Shown here: positions 33,400-42,495 of the stretch, piece by piece | How positions within the stretch are numbered: the stretch's first letter is position 1 | Layout: each line of letters starts with the position of its first letter | DNA from: Deltaproteobacteria bacterium | GTDB taxonomy: Bacteria; Desulfobacterota; Syntrophobacteria; Syntrophobacterales; Syntrophobacteraceae | DNA length: 64,000 nt | Reading direction: 5' to 3' | Assembly: GCA_021780695.1 (NCBI GenBank) | Contig: JAJXYD010000011.1 | Coordinates: 30,636-94,635, forward strand | Translations under genes and position numbers: made by a program | The notes under the pieces: generated by a model | Database searches by the model: none | Told to the model about the DNA's origin: nothing | What the model saw: the letters and a program-made list of their open reading frames with translations, nothing else

Positions 33400-34800
33400 T
33401 TAAACGGTTTCGATATATTTGAGGCCTTTTTGGAGCCGCTCGATTACGGCTTCTTTTCCCAGAACTTCCATAATTTCAAAAAGACCGGGGCTTTTCGTTC
33501 CACCCGTAAGGGCTACTCGGACAGGTTGGGCAATTTTCCCCAGCTTTACTTTCAAGTCCTGCGCCGTGTTCCTGAAAACGGGTTCCAGGCTTGCTTCATC
33601 GAAAGTTTCAAGTTTTGACAACTCGGAGATCAGCCCGGAAAAAACCCCGCTCATGTCTGCTGTTAGGAACTTGGCGGCGGCTTCGGGTTCAAACTCGATT
33701 CCATCTACCATGTAGAAGCGCATCGCATCGGCCATTTCCACCAGGGTGTGGGTGCGGGGCTGAAGAGTGTGAATTGCGGCGGCAAGAAAATGATCGGGTT
33801 TTTCGGGGTAATTTCGCTCGGCCAAAAAGGGTTTGAGCAGGCGGGTGAGCTCCTGCGGACTATTTTCCTTTATGTAATGGGCATTTAGCCACAGCAGTTT
33901 TTCCATGGTAAAGATGCTTGGGGATTTTCCCACGGTTTCCAGCGAGAACTTCTCGATTAACTCCTGGCGCGAAAAGATCTCCTGGTCGCCATGAGACCAG
34001 CCGAGTCGCACCAAACAGTTTAGAAGCGCTTCGGGGATAAATCCCATTCTTTTGTATTCCATGACCGAAGTGGCCCCGTGACGTTTGGAAAGGGGCGAGC
34101 GGTCTTCGCCGTGGATCATGGGCACATGGCCAAATTGGGGAAGTTTGGCTCCAAGGGCCTTGTAGATAAGGATCTGGCGCGGGGTGTTGTTTACGTGGTC
34201 GTCGCCGCGGATTACGTGGGTGATCCCCATCGTCAGGTCGTCAATTACGACGGCGAAATTATAAGTGGGGACTCCGTCGCTTTTTAGTATCACGAGGTCG
34301 TCGAGTTCGCTGTTTTCAAACTCGATGGGGCCCTTTATGATGTCTTTGAGAATAGTCGTGCCTGTTTGAGGGGTGCGAAACCTGAGCACTCTGTTGGGAG
34401 CCCGGTCAAGTCCCTTGGATCGGCAGGTGCCGTCGTATTTGGGTTTGCGGCCTTCTGCCAGGGCCGCGTTGCGGCGCTTTTCGAGTTCTTCCCCACTGCA
34501 TTCGCACCAGTAGGCATGGCCGGAGCCCAGAAGCTTTTCGGCGTATTCGCGGTAGACCGCCAGGCGGTGAGTCTGGAAGTAGGGGCCTTCGTCCCAGCTA
34601 AGCTCCAGCCATTCCATGGCGTCGATAATGGCCTTGACCGATTCCTCGGTTGATCGTTCGATATCTGTATCTTCGATCCTGAGGATGAATTTGCCGCCAC
34701 GGCTTCGGGCAAAAAGCCAGTTGAAAAGAGCGGTGCGGGCCCCTCCGATGTGAAGGGCTCCCGTGGGGCTGGGGGGAAATCGGGTAATAACCTGTTCCAT
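33400..34800 (-). CDS. gltX: Glutamyl-tRNA synthetase
   Basis: Charges tRNA-Glu with glutamate in the cytoplasm. The 466-residue class I enzyme has FPPSPTGALHIGGARTALFN (HIGH motif), the SKRHGATSV form of the KMSKS loop (PLSKRHG), a Cys/His-containing insert (WCEC) and a C-terminal anticodon-binding domain. The ATG at 34800 is preferred over 34845 because the family starts at MEQVITRFPPS and GGAGAG lies upstream. Whether it also charges tRNA-Gln cannot be seen. Confidence 0.95.
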   Translation of the reverse strand: MEQVITRFPPSPTGALHIGGARTALFNWLFARSRGGKFILRIEDTDIERSTEESVKAIIDAMEWLELSWDEGPYFQTHRLAVYREYAEKLLGSGHAYWCECSGEELEKRRNAALAEGRKPKYDGTCRSKGLDRAPNRVLRFRTPQTGTTILKDIIKGPIEFENSELDDLVILKSDGVPTYNFAVVIDDLTMGITHVIRGDDHVNNTPRQILIYKALGAKLPQFGHVPMIHGEDRSPLSKRHGATSVMEYKRMGFIPEALLNCLVRLGWSHGDQEIFSRQELIEKFSLETVGKSPSIFTMEKLLWLNAHYIKENSPQELTRLLKPFLAERNYPEKPDHFLAAAIHTLQPRTHTLVEMADAMRFYMVDGIEFEPEAAAKFLTADMSGVFSGLISELSKLETFDEASLEPVFRNTAQDLKVKLGKIAQPVRVALTGGTKSPGLFEIMEVLGKEAVIERLQKGLKYIETV

Positions 34801-35088
34801 TCTGAAAACTCTCCTGTGGAAGCCTGCATGCGGCCTTCCAGTCATTCTTGGCTATCGATGCGGCATCCCTTTAATAGGTAGTCCCCCTGCTTAGCATAAA
34901 ACGCGCTCAAACTCAATCCGACATGGAGGCTGTTTTGCACCATCCTTTTCCGGGAAGAACCGGCCGGCTGGAGCCGGTCGGCCGCATACTAATCACCGTT
35001 TGCTCGCTCCACTTTCTCACTAATCACTAGATTCTTGCCATGTTTTCGTATAAATTCGCACAAAATCCGGCAGAAAGGCTCATCTATC
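34801..35088. repeat. Spacer with short dispersed repeat
   Basis: Two degenerate copies of CTAATCAC (34989-34996 and 35021-35028) match the reverse complement of the GTGATTAG element also found at 24761-24768 and 33376-33383. Promoters for gltX and the downstream lipoprotein gene should lie here; none is obvious. Confidence 0.4.
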
Positions 35089-35607
35089 ATGGCTAAAAAG
35101 ATTCGTTTTTTTGCGCTTGCCCTCCTGGCGCTATGTCTTTTCGGATGCTCCCTCTGGGGACATAAAGGCGCCAGTTCGCCCGGAAACCTTCCAAAGGGCG
35201 CAGAGGTTGCGAATTCGCCCCTAAGAATAAAAGTGGTCGATGTCTCAAACGATACCAGCCAAGTCTATGACGTGGATGCCATCGGGATGTTGTGGAACGG
35301 CATCGATAATTGCCTGAAGGAAAAGGGCATGCTCTGGATCCCCCAGTCCGCAGGCCAACCCTACCTCATGACTTGCCATATCGTCTACTTTAAGGAGGCG
35401 GGCTTAGTGAAACGCCTCATGCCCTATGCGGGCGATACCGTGCTGAAGGTCAGGGTCCAAATCAGCCGTGGGGGCACACAGGTGGCCGACTTTGAAGTAA
35501 GCCGCACGATCGGCTACGGCAAGGGCATGTGGACCTTGCACGCCTGGAAAGATATCTTCGCCCTTGTCTCGCGCGACATTGTAACGGAGGCGCAGGCAAA
35601 GCTCTAA
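35089..35607 (+). CDS. Predicted lipoprotein
   Basis: A 172-residue protein with lipoprotein signal MAKKIRFFALALLALCLFGC (lipobox LFGC), Ser at +2, then a domain with beta strands and two Cys (NCLKEKGM, MTCHIVYF). It loosely resembles outer-membrane lipoproteins such as the DUF4410 group, but I cannot assign it firmly. ATG 35089 has AAAGG upstream and gives the signal at the N terminus. It precedes the yceD-rpmF pair but has its own promoter region. Confidence 0.75.
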   Translation: MAKKIRFFALALLALCLFGCSLWGHKGASSPGNLPKGAEVANSPLRIKVVDVSNDTSQVYDVDAIGMLWNGIDNCLKEKGMLWIPQSAGQPYLMTCHIVYFKEAGLVKRLMPYAGDTVLKVRVQISRGGTQVADFEVSRTIGYGKGMWTLHAWKDIFALVSRDIVTEAQAKL

Positions 35608-35641
35608 CAATTAGGGAATCGCCGCCGGGCGGTGAAAATAA

Positions 35642-35669
35642 TTGACAGCAGTGACGATTGGTTTATACT
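35642..35669 (+). promoter_or_regulatory. Near-consensus sigma-70 promoter for yceD-rpmF
   Basis: TTGACA (35642-35647, perfect) and TATACT (35664-35669, five of six) are 16 bases apart, just ahead of yceD. Confidence 0.75.
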
Positions 35670-35695
35670 AAATGTTTTATGTTCGCTTTTAACTG

Positions 35696-36259
35696 ATGGT
35701 TTTAACTTTAACTATGCGTGTTCGTGTTGACGAAATACCCGAATCAGGACGTAGCCTCAGTTTCCAGTGGGACCAGGAAATGGTGGATCGGTTTGTGCCC
35801 GCCGACGACCCCTTTGGCCTGAAGCTTCTTGGGCCGGTCAACGTTGCCCTTTTTTTTGATAAAAGGTTAGACCATATAAAAATTACGGGAACCATCAAGG
35901 GTGTCCTTGAGGTTGCCTGCCATCGCTGCCTTAACCCCGTATCGCTTACCCACGATGAAAAGGTCGATATATACCTGGTTACCGAAGGGCAATCGGAGCG
36001 GGAGGAGGAAAAAGAACTCGAAGCCGATGAATTGTTCTACGAGTTCTATGACGGCGAGGTTATCGAAGTGGATGTTCTTGTAGTGGAACAGATTTTCCTG
36101 GCCTTGCCCGTCAAGGTTCTTTGCAGGGAAGATTGCAGGGGGATATGCCCCGGGTGCGGCGTAAACCTCAATGAAGAGGCCTGCAGGTGCAAATCGCGCG
36201 GGTCCCGGTCTCCTTTTGCAAAGCTCAGGCTTCTTAAAAAGCCAGAGTCCAAGGATTAG
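35696..36259 (+). CDS. yceD: YceD/DUF177-family protein
   Basis: A 187-residue protein of the DUF177 family, usually encoded just before rpmF and needed for proper 23S rRNA or ribosome assembly in some bacteria. It has cysteine pairs: CHRCLNP in the middle and CREDC with CPGC and CRC at the end, suggesting metal binding. A second ATG at 35714 is an alternative start; neither has a strong ribosome site. rpmF follows 58 bases later. Confidence 0.88.
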   Translation: MVLTLTMRVRVDEIPESGRSLSFQWDQEMVDRFVPADDPFGLKLLGPVNVALFFDKRLDHIKITGTIKGVLEVACHRCLNPVSLTHDEKVDIYLVTEGQSEREEEKELEADELFYEFYDGEVIEVDVLVVEQIFLALPVKVLCREDCRGICPGCGVNLNEEACRCKSRGSRSPFAKLRLLKKPESKD

Positions 36260-36317
36260 CCTTTTTTGTTGGTAGTACCCGGTTTTGCGGGCAGATTTGT
36301 CAATAGGAGCTAAGAGA

Positions 36318-36500
36318 ATGGGTGTACCGAAGAGAAAAACGTCTAAAGCCAGACGCGACAAGCGCCGGGCTAATCACGGCCTGGCCATGCCGGCTCTGGC
36401 CCGTTGTTCCCAATGCAGTGAATTGCACCTGGCCCATCGTGCCTGCCCCAACTGCGGGTACTATAAAGGCCGTCTGGTCCTGGAGCTTGAAGAAGAGTAG
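36318..36500 (+). CDS. rpmF: 50S ribosomal protein L32
   Basis: A 60-residue ribosomal protein L32: MGVPKRKTSKARRDKRRANH, then the zinc-type pair CSQC and CPNCG, ending in GRLVLELEEE. The ATG at 36318 follows AGGAG eight bases upstream. The usual order yceD-rpmF is followed by plsX and fabH in many bacteria; neither is here. Confidence 0.96.
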   Translation: MGVPKRKTSKARRDKRRANHGLAMPALARCSQCSELHLAHRACPNCGYYKGRLVLELEEE

Positions 36501-37084
36501 GGCCTCGGGCCGAAGCGAATCTGATTGATAAAAATTGCCAGGGACTTGGATGTCCTGTCGGGTGCTAAGGGCTTAGGTGCCCTTGCCTCTCCCTTTTTCC
36601 CCCCGATTCGGATTGCGTTGGTAAACGCGGGGAAACTGCTTGGGGGCACTTGTGCGGGATGTCTTGCGGGGATTTTCCCGGCTCAAAGGATCTGGTTTAC
36701 GCCCTCTGCTTTTCCATTCGAGACGGAAGGTCGATTTTGCTTGAGGCCGCCGCCCCATCTCGGATGGACTTCCTTTCACTCCGGCCCGTCTGTAGTTTTT
36801 TACCTACGGCAAGGGTTCGGCGGAGAACCAGTTAAAGCTTGAGGATCGCTTGGTTCGCGGTTGCTCGGGTTAAAGAGTCCGCGCCCTGGGCTTTATCGTC
36901 GATACAGGTGTTTGCGCTGAGATGGGCCGGGGAGGAAAACGAGGACCTTTTTGCCTGTGATTATTGGTGCAAACTCGCTGTTGGCTTATTACCTCTTTTG
37001 TGTTAAGGAAGCCTGATTTTAAATTTTTGCACTCTTTTGCGGGCTGCCGATTTTTAGGTAAGTTTTTTTATCGGAGGAAACACG
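36501..37084. other. 584-base spacer, no gene recognised
   Basis: The region between rpmF and the acyl-CoA dehydrogenase gene. A frame at 36525-36842 (plus) has no family features and a poor start context. The plsX-fabH genes that often follow rpmF are absent and I saw no remnants. The right end must hold the promoter of the fatty-acid cluster; no clear -35/-10 pair was found. Confidence 0.4.
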
Positions 37085-38254
37085 GTGGACTATTTCTTGA
37101 CTGAAGAACAGAAGATGATCCAGGAACTGACCGAGCAAATCGCGAGGGAAAAAATCCGCCCGATCAGGGCCGAGTTGGATGAATCCGAAGAGTTCCCGTG
37201 GGAGATCATGCATACCCTGGCCCAAGCAGACCTCTTTGGGCTCTATATCCCTGAACAGTACGGGGGCACGGGTGGGGGGGTGTTTGAAAACTGTCTTGCG
37301 GTCGAAAAGCTTGGGGAAGCCTGTATCGGAATAGCGACCAGCTTTGCTGCGAGCGGGCTTGGCGCCTATCCGATTCTTTTGTTCGGCAGCGAGGAGATGA
37401 AACAAAAGTATCTGCCTCAAATAGCTTCGGGCAAAAGGCTTGCCGCCTTCGGGCTGACCGAGTCGGGGGCTGGAAGCGATGTTTCGGGAATCCGGACCGT
37501 GGCTGTTAAAGACGGGGACAGCTATGTGCTAAACGGCACCAAGCAGTGGATCACAAACGGGGGCGAATCTGAAATTTATTCGGTTCTGGCTATCACCGAC
37601 AGGGCTAAAGGCCCCAGGGGCGCGAGTTTTTTTGTGGTTGAAAAGGGTGACCCGGGGTTTTCCTTTGGAAAAAAGGAAAAGAAGCTCGGTATCCGTGCTT
37701 CGGCCACACGTGAGCTTGTTTTTCAAGACTGCCGTATTCCCGCCGACAGGCTGATCGCAAAGGAAGGCATGGGATTTATCATCGCCATGAAGACCTTCGA
37801 TAAATCCAGGCCTGGCATAGGCGCCCTGGGAGTGGGGCTTGCTCAGGGAGCCCTCGATGTGGCCGTGGAATATGCAAGAAAGAGAGTGCAGTTTGAAAAG
37901 CCGATCATAAGCTTTCAGGCCATTCAGCACAAGCTTGCCGATATGGCCACCAAAACCGAGGCGGCTCGCTCTCTTATCTACTCTGTGGCCCGTTACATGG
38001 ACTCGGAGCCTCGCGAGGTGAGCAAAGTGGCTGCGATGGCCAAGGTATTCGCGGGTGATGTGGCTATGGAGGTATCAACTAACGCCGTGCAGGTGCTTGG
38101 CGGCTACGGCTACATGAAAGACTACCCGGTCGAAAAGATGATGCGTGACGCCAAGATACTGCAGATTTACGAGGGCACAAACGAAATTCAGAGAAACATA
38201 ATCGGCCAGGAACTCAACAAGGAATACGGCAGGCTGAAGGAGAGCTTCATCTGA
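37085..38254 (+). CDS. Acyl-CoA dehydrogenase (butyryl-CoA type)
   Basis: FAD enzyme that oxidises a saturated acyl-CoA to the trans-2-enoyl-CoA and passes electrons to ETF. The 389-residue protein has FGLTESGAGSDVSGIRT and NGTKQWITNGG, an Arg-binding loop, and the C-terminal IYEGTNEIQRNIIG containing the catalytic Glu of short-chain dehydrogenases. The GTG start follows GGAGGA. The adjacent etfB and etfA supply its electron acceptor. Chain-length specificity is not certain; butyryl-CoA and glutaryl-CoA-type enzymes look alike. Confidence 0.92.
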   Translation: MDYFLTEEQKMIQELTEQIAREKIRPIRAELDESEEFPWEIMHTLAQADLFGLYIPEQYGGTGGGVFENCLAVEKLGEACIGIATSFAASGLGAYPILLFGSEEMKQKYLPQIASGKRLAAFGLTESGAGSDVSGIRTVAVKDGDSYVLNGTKQWITNGGESEIYSVLAITDRAKGPRGASFFVVEKGDPGFSFGKKEKKLGIRASATRELVFQDCRIPADRLIAKEGMGFIIAMKTFDKSRPGIGALGVGLAQGALDVAVEYARKRVQFEKPIISFQAIQHKLADMATKTEAARSLIYSVARYMDSEPREVSKVAAMAKVFAGDVAMEVSTNAVQVLGGYGYMKDYPVEKMMRDAKILQIYEGTNEIQRNIIGQELNKEYGRLKESFI

Positions 38255-38255
38255 T

Positions 38256-39047
38256 ATGCACATAGTCGTATGCATTAAGCAGGTGCCTGACACCAAAAAC
38301 GTCAGAATCGATCCGGACACCCATACGCTGGTAAGGCAGGGGGTCGAGAGCATAATCAATCCTTTCGATATGTTTGCAATCGAGGGAGCGCTTAAGATCA
38401 AGGACCAGAACGGCGCACGGGTCACAGTGGTTACGATGGGACCGCCTCAGGCCACAGAGGCCCTGAGGGAAACCCTTTCGCTTGGGGCCGACGATGCGGT
38501 GCTTCTTAGCGACCGCGCCTTTGCAGGCTCCGATACCTGGGCTACCTCGACCACTCTTGCCGCGGCCGTGCGCAAAATGGGCGACGTCGATCTTGTTATC
38601 TGCGGAAAACAGGCGGTCGATGGCGATACGGCGCAGGTTGGACCCGAGATGGCCGCTTTACTCGATGTTCCTTACGCTACCTTTGTCAAAAAGATCGATT
38701 TGGACAGGCCGGGATTTTTAAGAGTGCTGCGTCAAACCGATGAGGGAACCGAGTTGTGGAAAGTAGAGCTGCCGGCTTTGTTAACGGTGATAAAGGAACT
38801 GGGCGAACCACGGGTCCCTTCTCTTAGGCATAAAATGCGTGCCAAAAAGGCCGAAATTCCTGTTTGGGGCGTTTTAGAACTTGGCCTTGACCCCAACGCA
38901 ACGGGGCTTTGCGGCTCTTTTACCCAGGTCGTGCGGATTTTTAGTCCTCAGAGGCGAGGCGAGCGAGTCCAGCTTGAAGGTTCGCTCGAAAATCAGGCCG
39001 ATCAGCTTTTTCAATATCTTAAGAAGGCCAGGGTGCCAGGTCTATGA
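38256..39047 (+). CDS. etfB: Electron transfer flavoprotein beta subunit
   Basis: Binds AMP and, with EtfA, carries electrons from the acyl-CoA dehydrogenase to the quinone pool or a reductase. The 263-residue protein shows VVCIKQVPDT, the VTMGPPQATEALRETLSLGAD motif region and the signature VDGDTAQVGPEMAALLD. It starts two bases after the dehydrogenase stop and overlaps etfA by four bases (ATGA). Confidence 0.94.
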   Translation: MHIVVCIKQVPDTKNVRIDPDTHTLVRQGVESIINPFDMFAIEGALKIKDQNGARVTVVTMGPPQATEALRETLSLGADDAVLLSDRAFAGSDTWATSTTLAAAVRKMGDVDLVICGKQAVDGDTAQVGPEMAALLDVPYATFVKKIDLDRPGFLRVLRQTDEGTELWKVELPALLTVIKELGEPRVPSLRHKMRAKKAEIPVWGVLELGLDPNATGLCGSFTQVVRIFSPQRRGERVQLEGSLENQADQLFQYLKKARVPGL

Positions 39048-40237
39048 AAGCTACTGTAGACAAACAAAAGTGCACGGTTTGCGGCGTATGTTCGGGGGCT
39101 TGTCCGATGGGGGCCATTTCGCTTCGTGAAAACGAGGTGGAAGTCTCCGATGATTGCTCGCTTTGCGGTATTTGCGTAGATACCTGCGAGTTTGGCGCCA
39201 TATCTATTCCGGAAGTCGGCCACGGTCCTTCCGAAGACCTGGGAAGCTACAGTGGGGTATGGGTCTACGCCGAATGGCGCGAAGGCAAGGTTCACGCAGT
39301 GAGCCATGAGTTGCTAAGCGCTGGACGTATTCTGGCCGACAAAAGGGGCGTCGAGCTTGGCGCCGTCTTGCTGGGCTCCGGGTTAAACGAGCAGATGGCC
39401 CAGGACTTGATCTCCTATGGAGCCGAAGTGGTCTACATGGTCGATCGTCCCGAGCTTGCCCATTTTACCGATGAGCGCTATTCGAAATGCATCGTTGAAC
39501 TGGTAAAGCGCAAGCGGCCCGAAATCCTACTTGCCGGTGCGACCAGCATGGGGCGGTCCTTCATTCCGCGTGTGGCTGCCGGACTGCAAACAGGACTTAC
39601 TGCCGATTGCACCGAACTCGATATCGCCGAGGAAGGCCATTTGCTCCAGACCCGGCCGGCTTTTGGCGGAAACATCATGGCTACCATTATCTGTCCCAAC
39701 CGACGGCCTCAGATGGCTACCGTGCGCCCCAAGGTGATGAAGCCCGTAAGACTTGAAGGCCGCAAGGGGCGCGTCGAGAAGGTGGAGTTGCCCTCTGAGT
39801 GCTTTAAGGCCCGGGTAGAAGTGCTCGAAGTGATTGCCGAACAGGATCAGACCGCCAAGCTGACCGAAGCCGACGTTATCGTCTCCGGGGGGCGCGGTCT
39901 TAGAAACGGTGAGAACTTCAAACTGATCGAAGGTCTTGCCGAAATGCTGAACGGTGCGGTCGGGGCTTCCCGAGGGGCGGTCGAGGAAGGCTGGATGGCC
40001 CCCTCCCATCAGGTTGGGCAGACCGGCAGGACTGTAGCGCCAACGCTCTACATGGCCGTCGGCATATCTGGTGCCGTGCAGCACCTTGTCGGAATGCAGG
40101 GCTCGCAGGTTATTGTGGCAGTAAACAAGGACCCGAGCGCTCCTATTTTCGACGTGGCCACCTACGGTGTAGTGGCCGATCTTTTCGAATTTATCCCCGA
40201 GTTTGTTAAGCGCTTAAAACGCGAGAGGCAAGAGTGA
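39044..40237 (+). CDS. etfA: Electron transfer flavoprotein alpha subunit with ferredoxin domain
   Basis: FAD-binding ETF subunit of 397 residues with an N-terminal two-[4Fe-4S] domain: C10-x2-C13-x2-C16-x3-C20 and C38-x2-C41-x2-C44-x3-C48. The ETF part has the domain-I region and the FAD-binding C terminus (VGASRGAVEEGWM, QVGQTGRTVAPTLYMAVGIS, VAVNKDPSAPIFDVATYGV). Such ferredoxin-fused EtfA proteins occur in anaerobes and may exchange electrons with iron-sulfur partners, including in bifurcating systems. The start overlaps etfB by four bases. Confidence 0.93.
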   Translation: MKATVDKQKCTVCGVCSGACPMGAISLRENEVEVSDDCSLCGICVDTCEFGAISIPEVGHGPSEDLGSYSGVWVYAEWREGKVHAVSHELLSAGRILADKRGVELGAVLLGSGLNEQMAQDLISYGAEVVYMVDRPELAHFTDERYSKCIVELVKRKRPEILLAGATSMGRSFIPRVAAGLQTGLTADCTELDIAEEGHLLQTRPAFGGNIMATIICPNRRPQMATVRPKVMKPVRLEGRKGRVEKVELPSECFKARVEVLEVIAEQDQTAKLTEADVIVSGGRGLRNGENFKLIEGLAEMLNGAVGASRGAVEEGWMAPSHQVGQTGRTVAPTLYMAVGISGAVQHLVGMQGSQVIVAVNKDPSAPIFDVATYGVVADLFEFIPEFVKRLKRERQE

Positions 40238-40333
40238 GAGTAAGTTTTCTTGCCCTGTTTGCAAGGGGACGTTTCACGGTTTCAGTGTGTCGCGTTGGGG
40301 ACTTGGGCACTGCCATATTTTAAAGGAGCTAAA

Positions 40334-41077
40334 TTGAGCGAGCAGCGCGTTGTCGTGGTAACGGGGGCAAGCCGGGGTATCGGTCGTGCTATTGCCGTGC
40401 AAATGGCCGCTCCGGATACCCACGTAATCGTCAATTACAACTCGAGTCCCGAGGCCGCGAACGAGACCGTCTCCCTGGCCAGGGGCAGGGGGGGAGCAGC
40501 GACGGCCATGGGTTTTGATGTGGCCGATCCCGAGGCCGTAAAGGTTGCCTTCGATCAAATCGTTGAGACACACGGCCGTATTGACGTTTTGGTAAATAAC
40601 GCCGGAATAGCCAAGGATAACCTCCTGGCTCTCATGAAGCCCGCTGAGTGGGATGTGGTTATGGCCACCAACCTCAAGGGGGCCTTTTTGTGCTCGCAGG
40701 CCGTGGTCAGGCCCATGATGCGCCGGCGCTTCGGGCGCATAGTCAATGTTACCTCTGTTGTGGCTGCTACGGGTAATCCGGGGCAGTGCAACTATTCGGC
40801 CGCAAAGGCCGGCATTATCGGTCTTACAAAGTCGCTTGCCCGTGAAATCGTCTCAAGGAAGATCACGGTAAACGCGGTAGCTCCCGGGTATATCGAAACG
40901 GACATGACCGCTGCGCTTCCGGCCAAGGCCCGGGAGGCATTGCTTGCGCAGATTCCGGCGGGCAGACCGGGAGCCCCCGAGGAGGTTGCGGCCGCCGTTG
41001 CCTTTCTCGCCTCCGATGCGGCCGGGTATATAACCGGACAGGTAATACATGTTAACGGGGGAATGTTCATGGCCTAG
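40334..41077 (+). CDS. fabG: 3-oxoacyl-[ACP] reductase FabG
   Basis: NADP(H)-dependent short-chain dehydrogenase of 247 residues. TGASRGIGRAIA is the cofactor motif, NNAG at 88-91, and the catalytic triad is Ser141, Tyr154, Lys158 (YSAAK). The likely start is TTG at 40334, with AAAGGAG five bases upstream; the in-frame ATG at 40250 would add 28 residues not seen in the family. It lies about 100 bases after etfA and 60 before fabF. In this cluster it might reduce 3-oxoacyl-CoA or -ACP. Confidence 0.9.
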   Translation: MSEQRVVVVTGASRGIGRAIAVQMAAPDTHVIVNYNSSPEAANETVSLARGRGGAATAMGFDVADPEAVKVAFDQIVETHGRIDVLVNNAGIAKDNLLALMKPAEWDVVMATNLKGAFLCSQAVVRPMMRRRFGRIVNVTSVVAATGNPGQCNYSAAKAGIIGLTKSLAREIVSRKITVNAVAPGYIETDMTAALPAKAREALLAQIPAGRPGAPEEVAAAVAFLASDAAGYITGQVIHVNGGMFMA

Positions 41078-41140
41078 GAGTCTGGGCTGCGAGCGAAAAG
41101 TTTAATCAAATGTAAAGAGACTTTCCGGGGGAAAGGCAGG

Positions 41141-42400
41141 ATGAAATCAGACAATAACAGGCGGCGTGTGGTTGTTACCGGTATAGGGTTAGTGTCTCCG
41201 ATCGGCATAGGAATCGAGGAGAACTGGTCCAGTCTTATTGCCGGCAAGTCGGGTATCGGGCCAATTACGCGCTTTGATTGTTCAGCGTATCCATCGAGGA
41301 TCGCCGGAGAGGTGAAAAATTTCCACCCCGAAGAGTTTATCAGCAAAAAAGAATTGCGCAAGATGGATCCGTTTTTGCGGTATGCCTTGGGTGCGGCCCA
41401 TTATGCCATGGTAGACGCAGGTTTGAAGATCGCCCCTGAAGTCTCGCAGCGAGTCGGAGTAGTGGTCGGTTGCGGTCTTGGAGGCATTCTGACCATAGAA
41501 GAATCCCACAAGCAGTTGATGGATTCGGGCCCCAAGAAGGTCAGCCCCTTTTTCATTCCGATGATCATCAGCAATATGGCTCCCGGGCTTATTTCAATCT
41601 ATCATGGGGCAAAGGGACCCAATTTGTCCCTGCAAACCGCTTGCGCCGCCGGCACTCACGCTGTCGGTCAGGCCTATCATCTTATCAGAAACGGGTTTTG
41701 CGATGCGATGATAACAGGCGGTGTCGAGTCCACCATTACGACTCTGGCTTTTGCGGGGTTTAGCGCAATGCGGGCGCTATCGACCAGAAATGACGATCCG
41801 CAACACGCTTCCAGGCCTTTTGATAAGGGGCGTGACGGTTTTATCCTAAGCGAGGGGGCGGGGTTGCTCGTCATCGAAGAACTCGAATTCGCCCGTGCGC
41901 GTGGAGCAAAAATCTATGCCGAAGTGATCGGCTTCGGGGCCTCGGGTGACGCTTATCACATGGCTGCCCCTGCCCCCGATGGCGAAGGTGCTGCCCGATG
42001 CATGCAAATGGCCCTAGACGATGCGGGCATTAAACCCGGGCAGGTCCAGTACATTAATGCCCACGGCACCTCAACCGAACTAAACGATAAATATGAGACT
42101 CAGGCGATAAAGACCGTCTTTGGCGATCACGCCTACAAACTGGCCGTAAGTTCCACAAAGTCGATGACCGGCCACCTCCTTGGTGCTGCCGGTGGTGTGG
42201 AGGCCGCCTATACCGTCCTTACGCTGCATAACCAGGTAATGCCTCCGACCATGAATTACGAAGAGAGCGACCCCGACTGCGATCTCGACTACGTCCCAAA
42301 CACAGCCCGCAAGGCTCAAATGGATATCGCGCTTTCGAACTCGTTTGGTTTCGGTGGAACCAACGGTACGCTTGTCTTTAAAAAATGGTCCGGCTGCTAG
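41141..42400 (+). CDS. fabF: Beta-ketoacyl-[ACP] synthase II
   Basis: Condensing enzyme that elongates acyl-ACP with malonyl-ACP. The 419-residue protein has the Cys-His-His triad: C168 ([11 protein letters not shown]), H308 (NAHGTS) and H345 ([13 protein letters not shown]) plus K340. In most bacteria acpP lies between fabG and fabF; here it is absent, the gap being 63 bases. It ends the cluster that begins with the acyl-CoA dehydrogenase. A KS of a special pathway is possible but the sequence looks like ordinary FabF. Confidence 0.92.
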   Translation: MKSDNNRRRVVVTGIGLVSPIGIGIEENWSSLIAGKSGIGPITRFDCSAYPSRIAGEVKNFHPEEFISKKELRKMDPFLRYALGAAHYAMVDAGLKIAPEVSQRVGVVVGCGLGGILTIEESHKQLMDSGPKKVSPFFIPMIISNMAPGLISIYHGAKGPNLSLQTACAAGTHAVGQAYHLIRNGFCDAMITGGVESTITTLAFAGFSAMRALSTRNDDPQHASRPFDKGRDGFILSEGAGLLVIEELEFARARGAKIYAEVIGFGASGDAYHMAAPAPDGEGAARCMQMALDDAGIKPGQVQYINAHGTSTELNDKYETQAIKTVFGDHAYKLAVSSTKSMTGHLLGAAGGVEAAYTVLTLHNQVMPPTMNYEESDPDCDLDYVPNTARKAQMDIALSNSFGFGGTNGTLVFKKWSGC

Positions 42401-42495
42401 GCTCATCGGGGGGTAGCAAACAAAAACTTTTGTTGTTTCTTATCATCGCTCGGCCTCGTAAATTCCCCGCGATGGCCGAGCCTGCCTCTGCGCGA

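Noticed and set aside
36501..37084. Remnant of plsX or fabH after rpmF
   Set aside because: No segment in any frame matched motifs of either protein.
41078..41140. Missed acpP between fabG and fabF
   Set aside because: The gap is only 63 bases and has no DSL phosphopantetheine motif.
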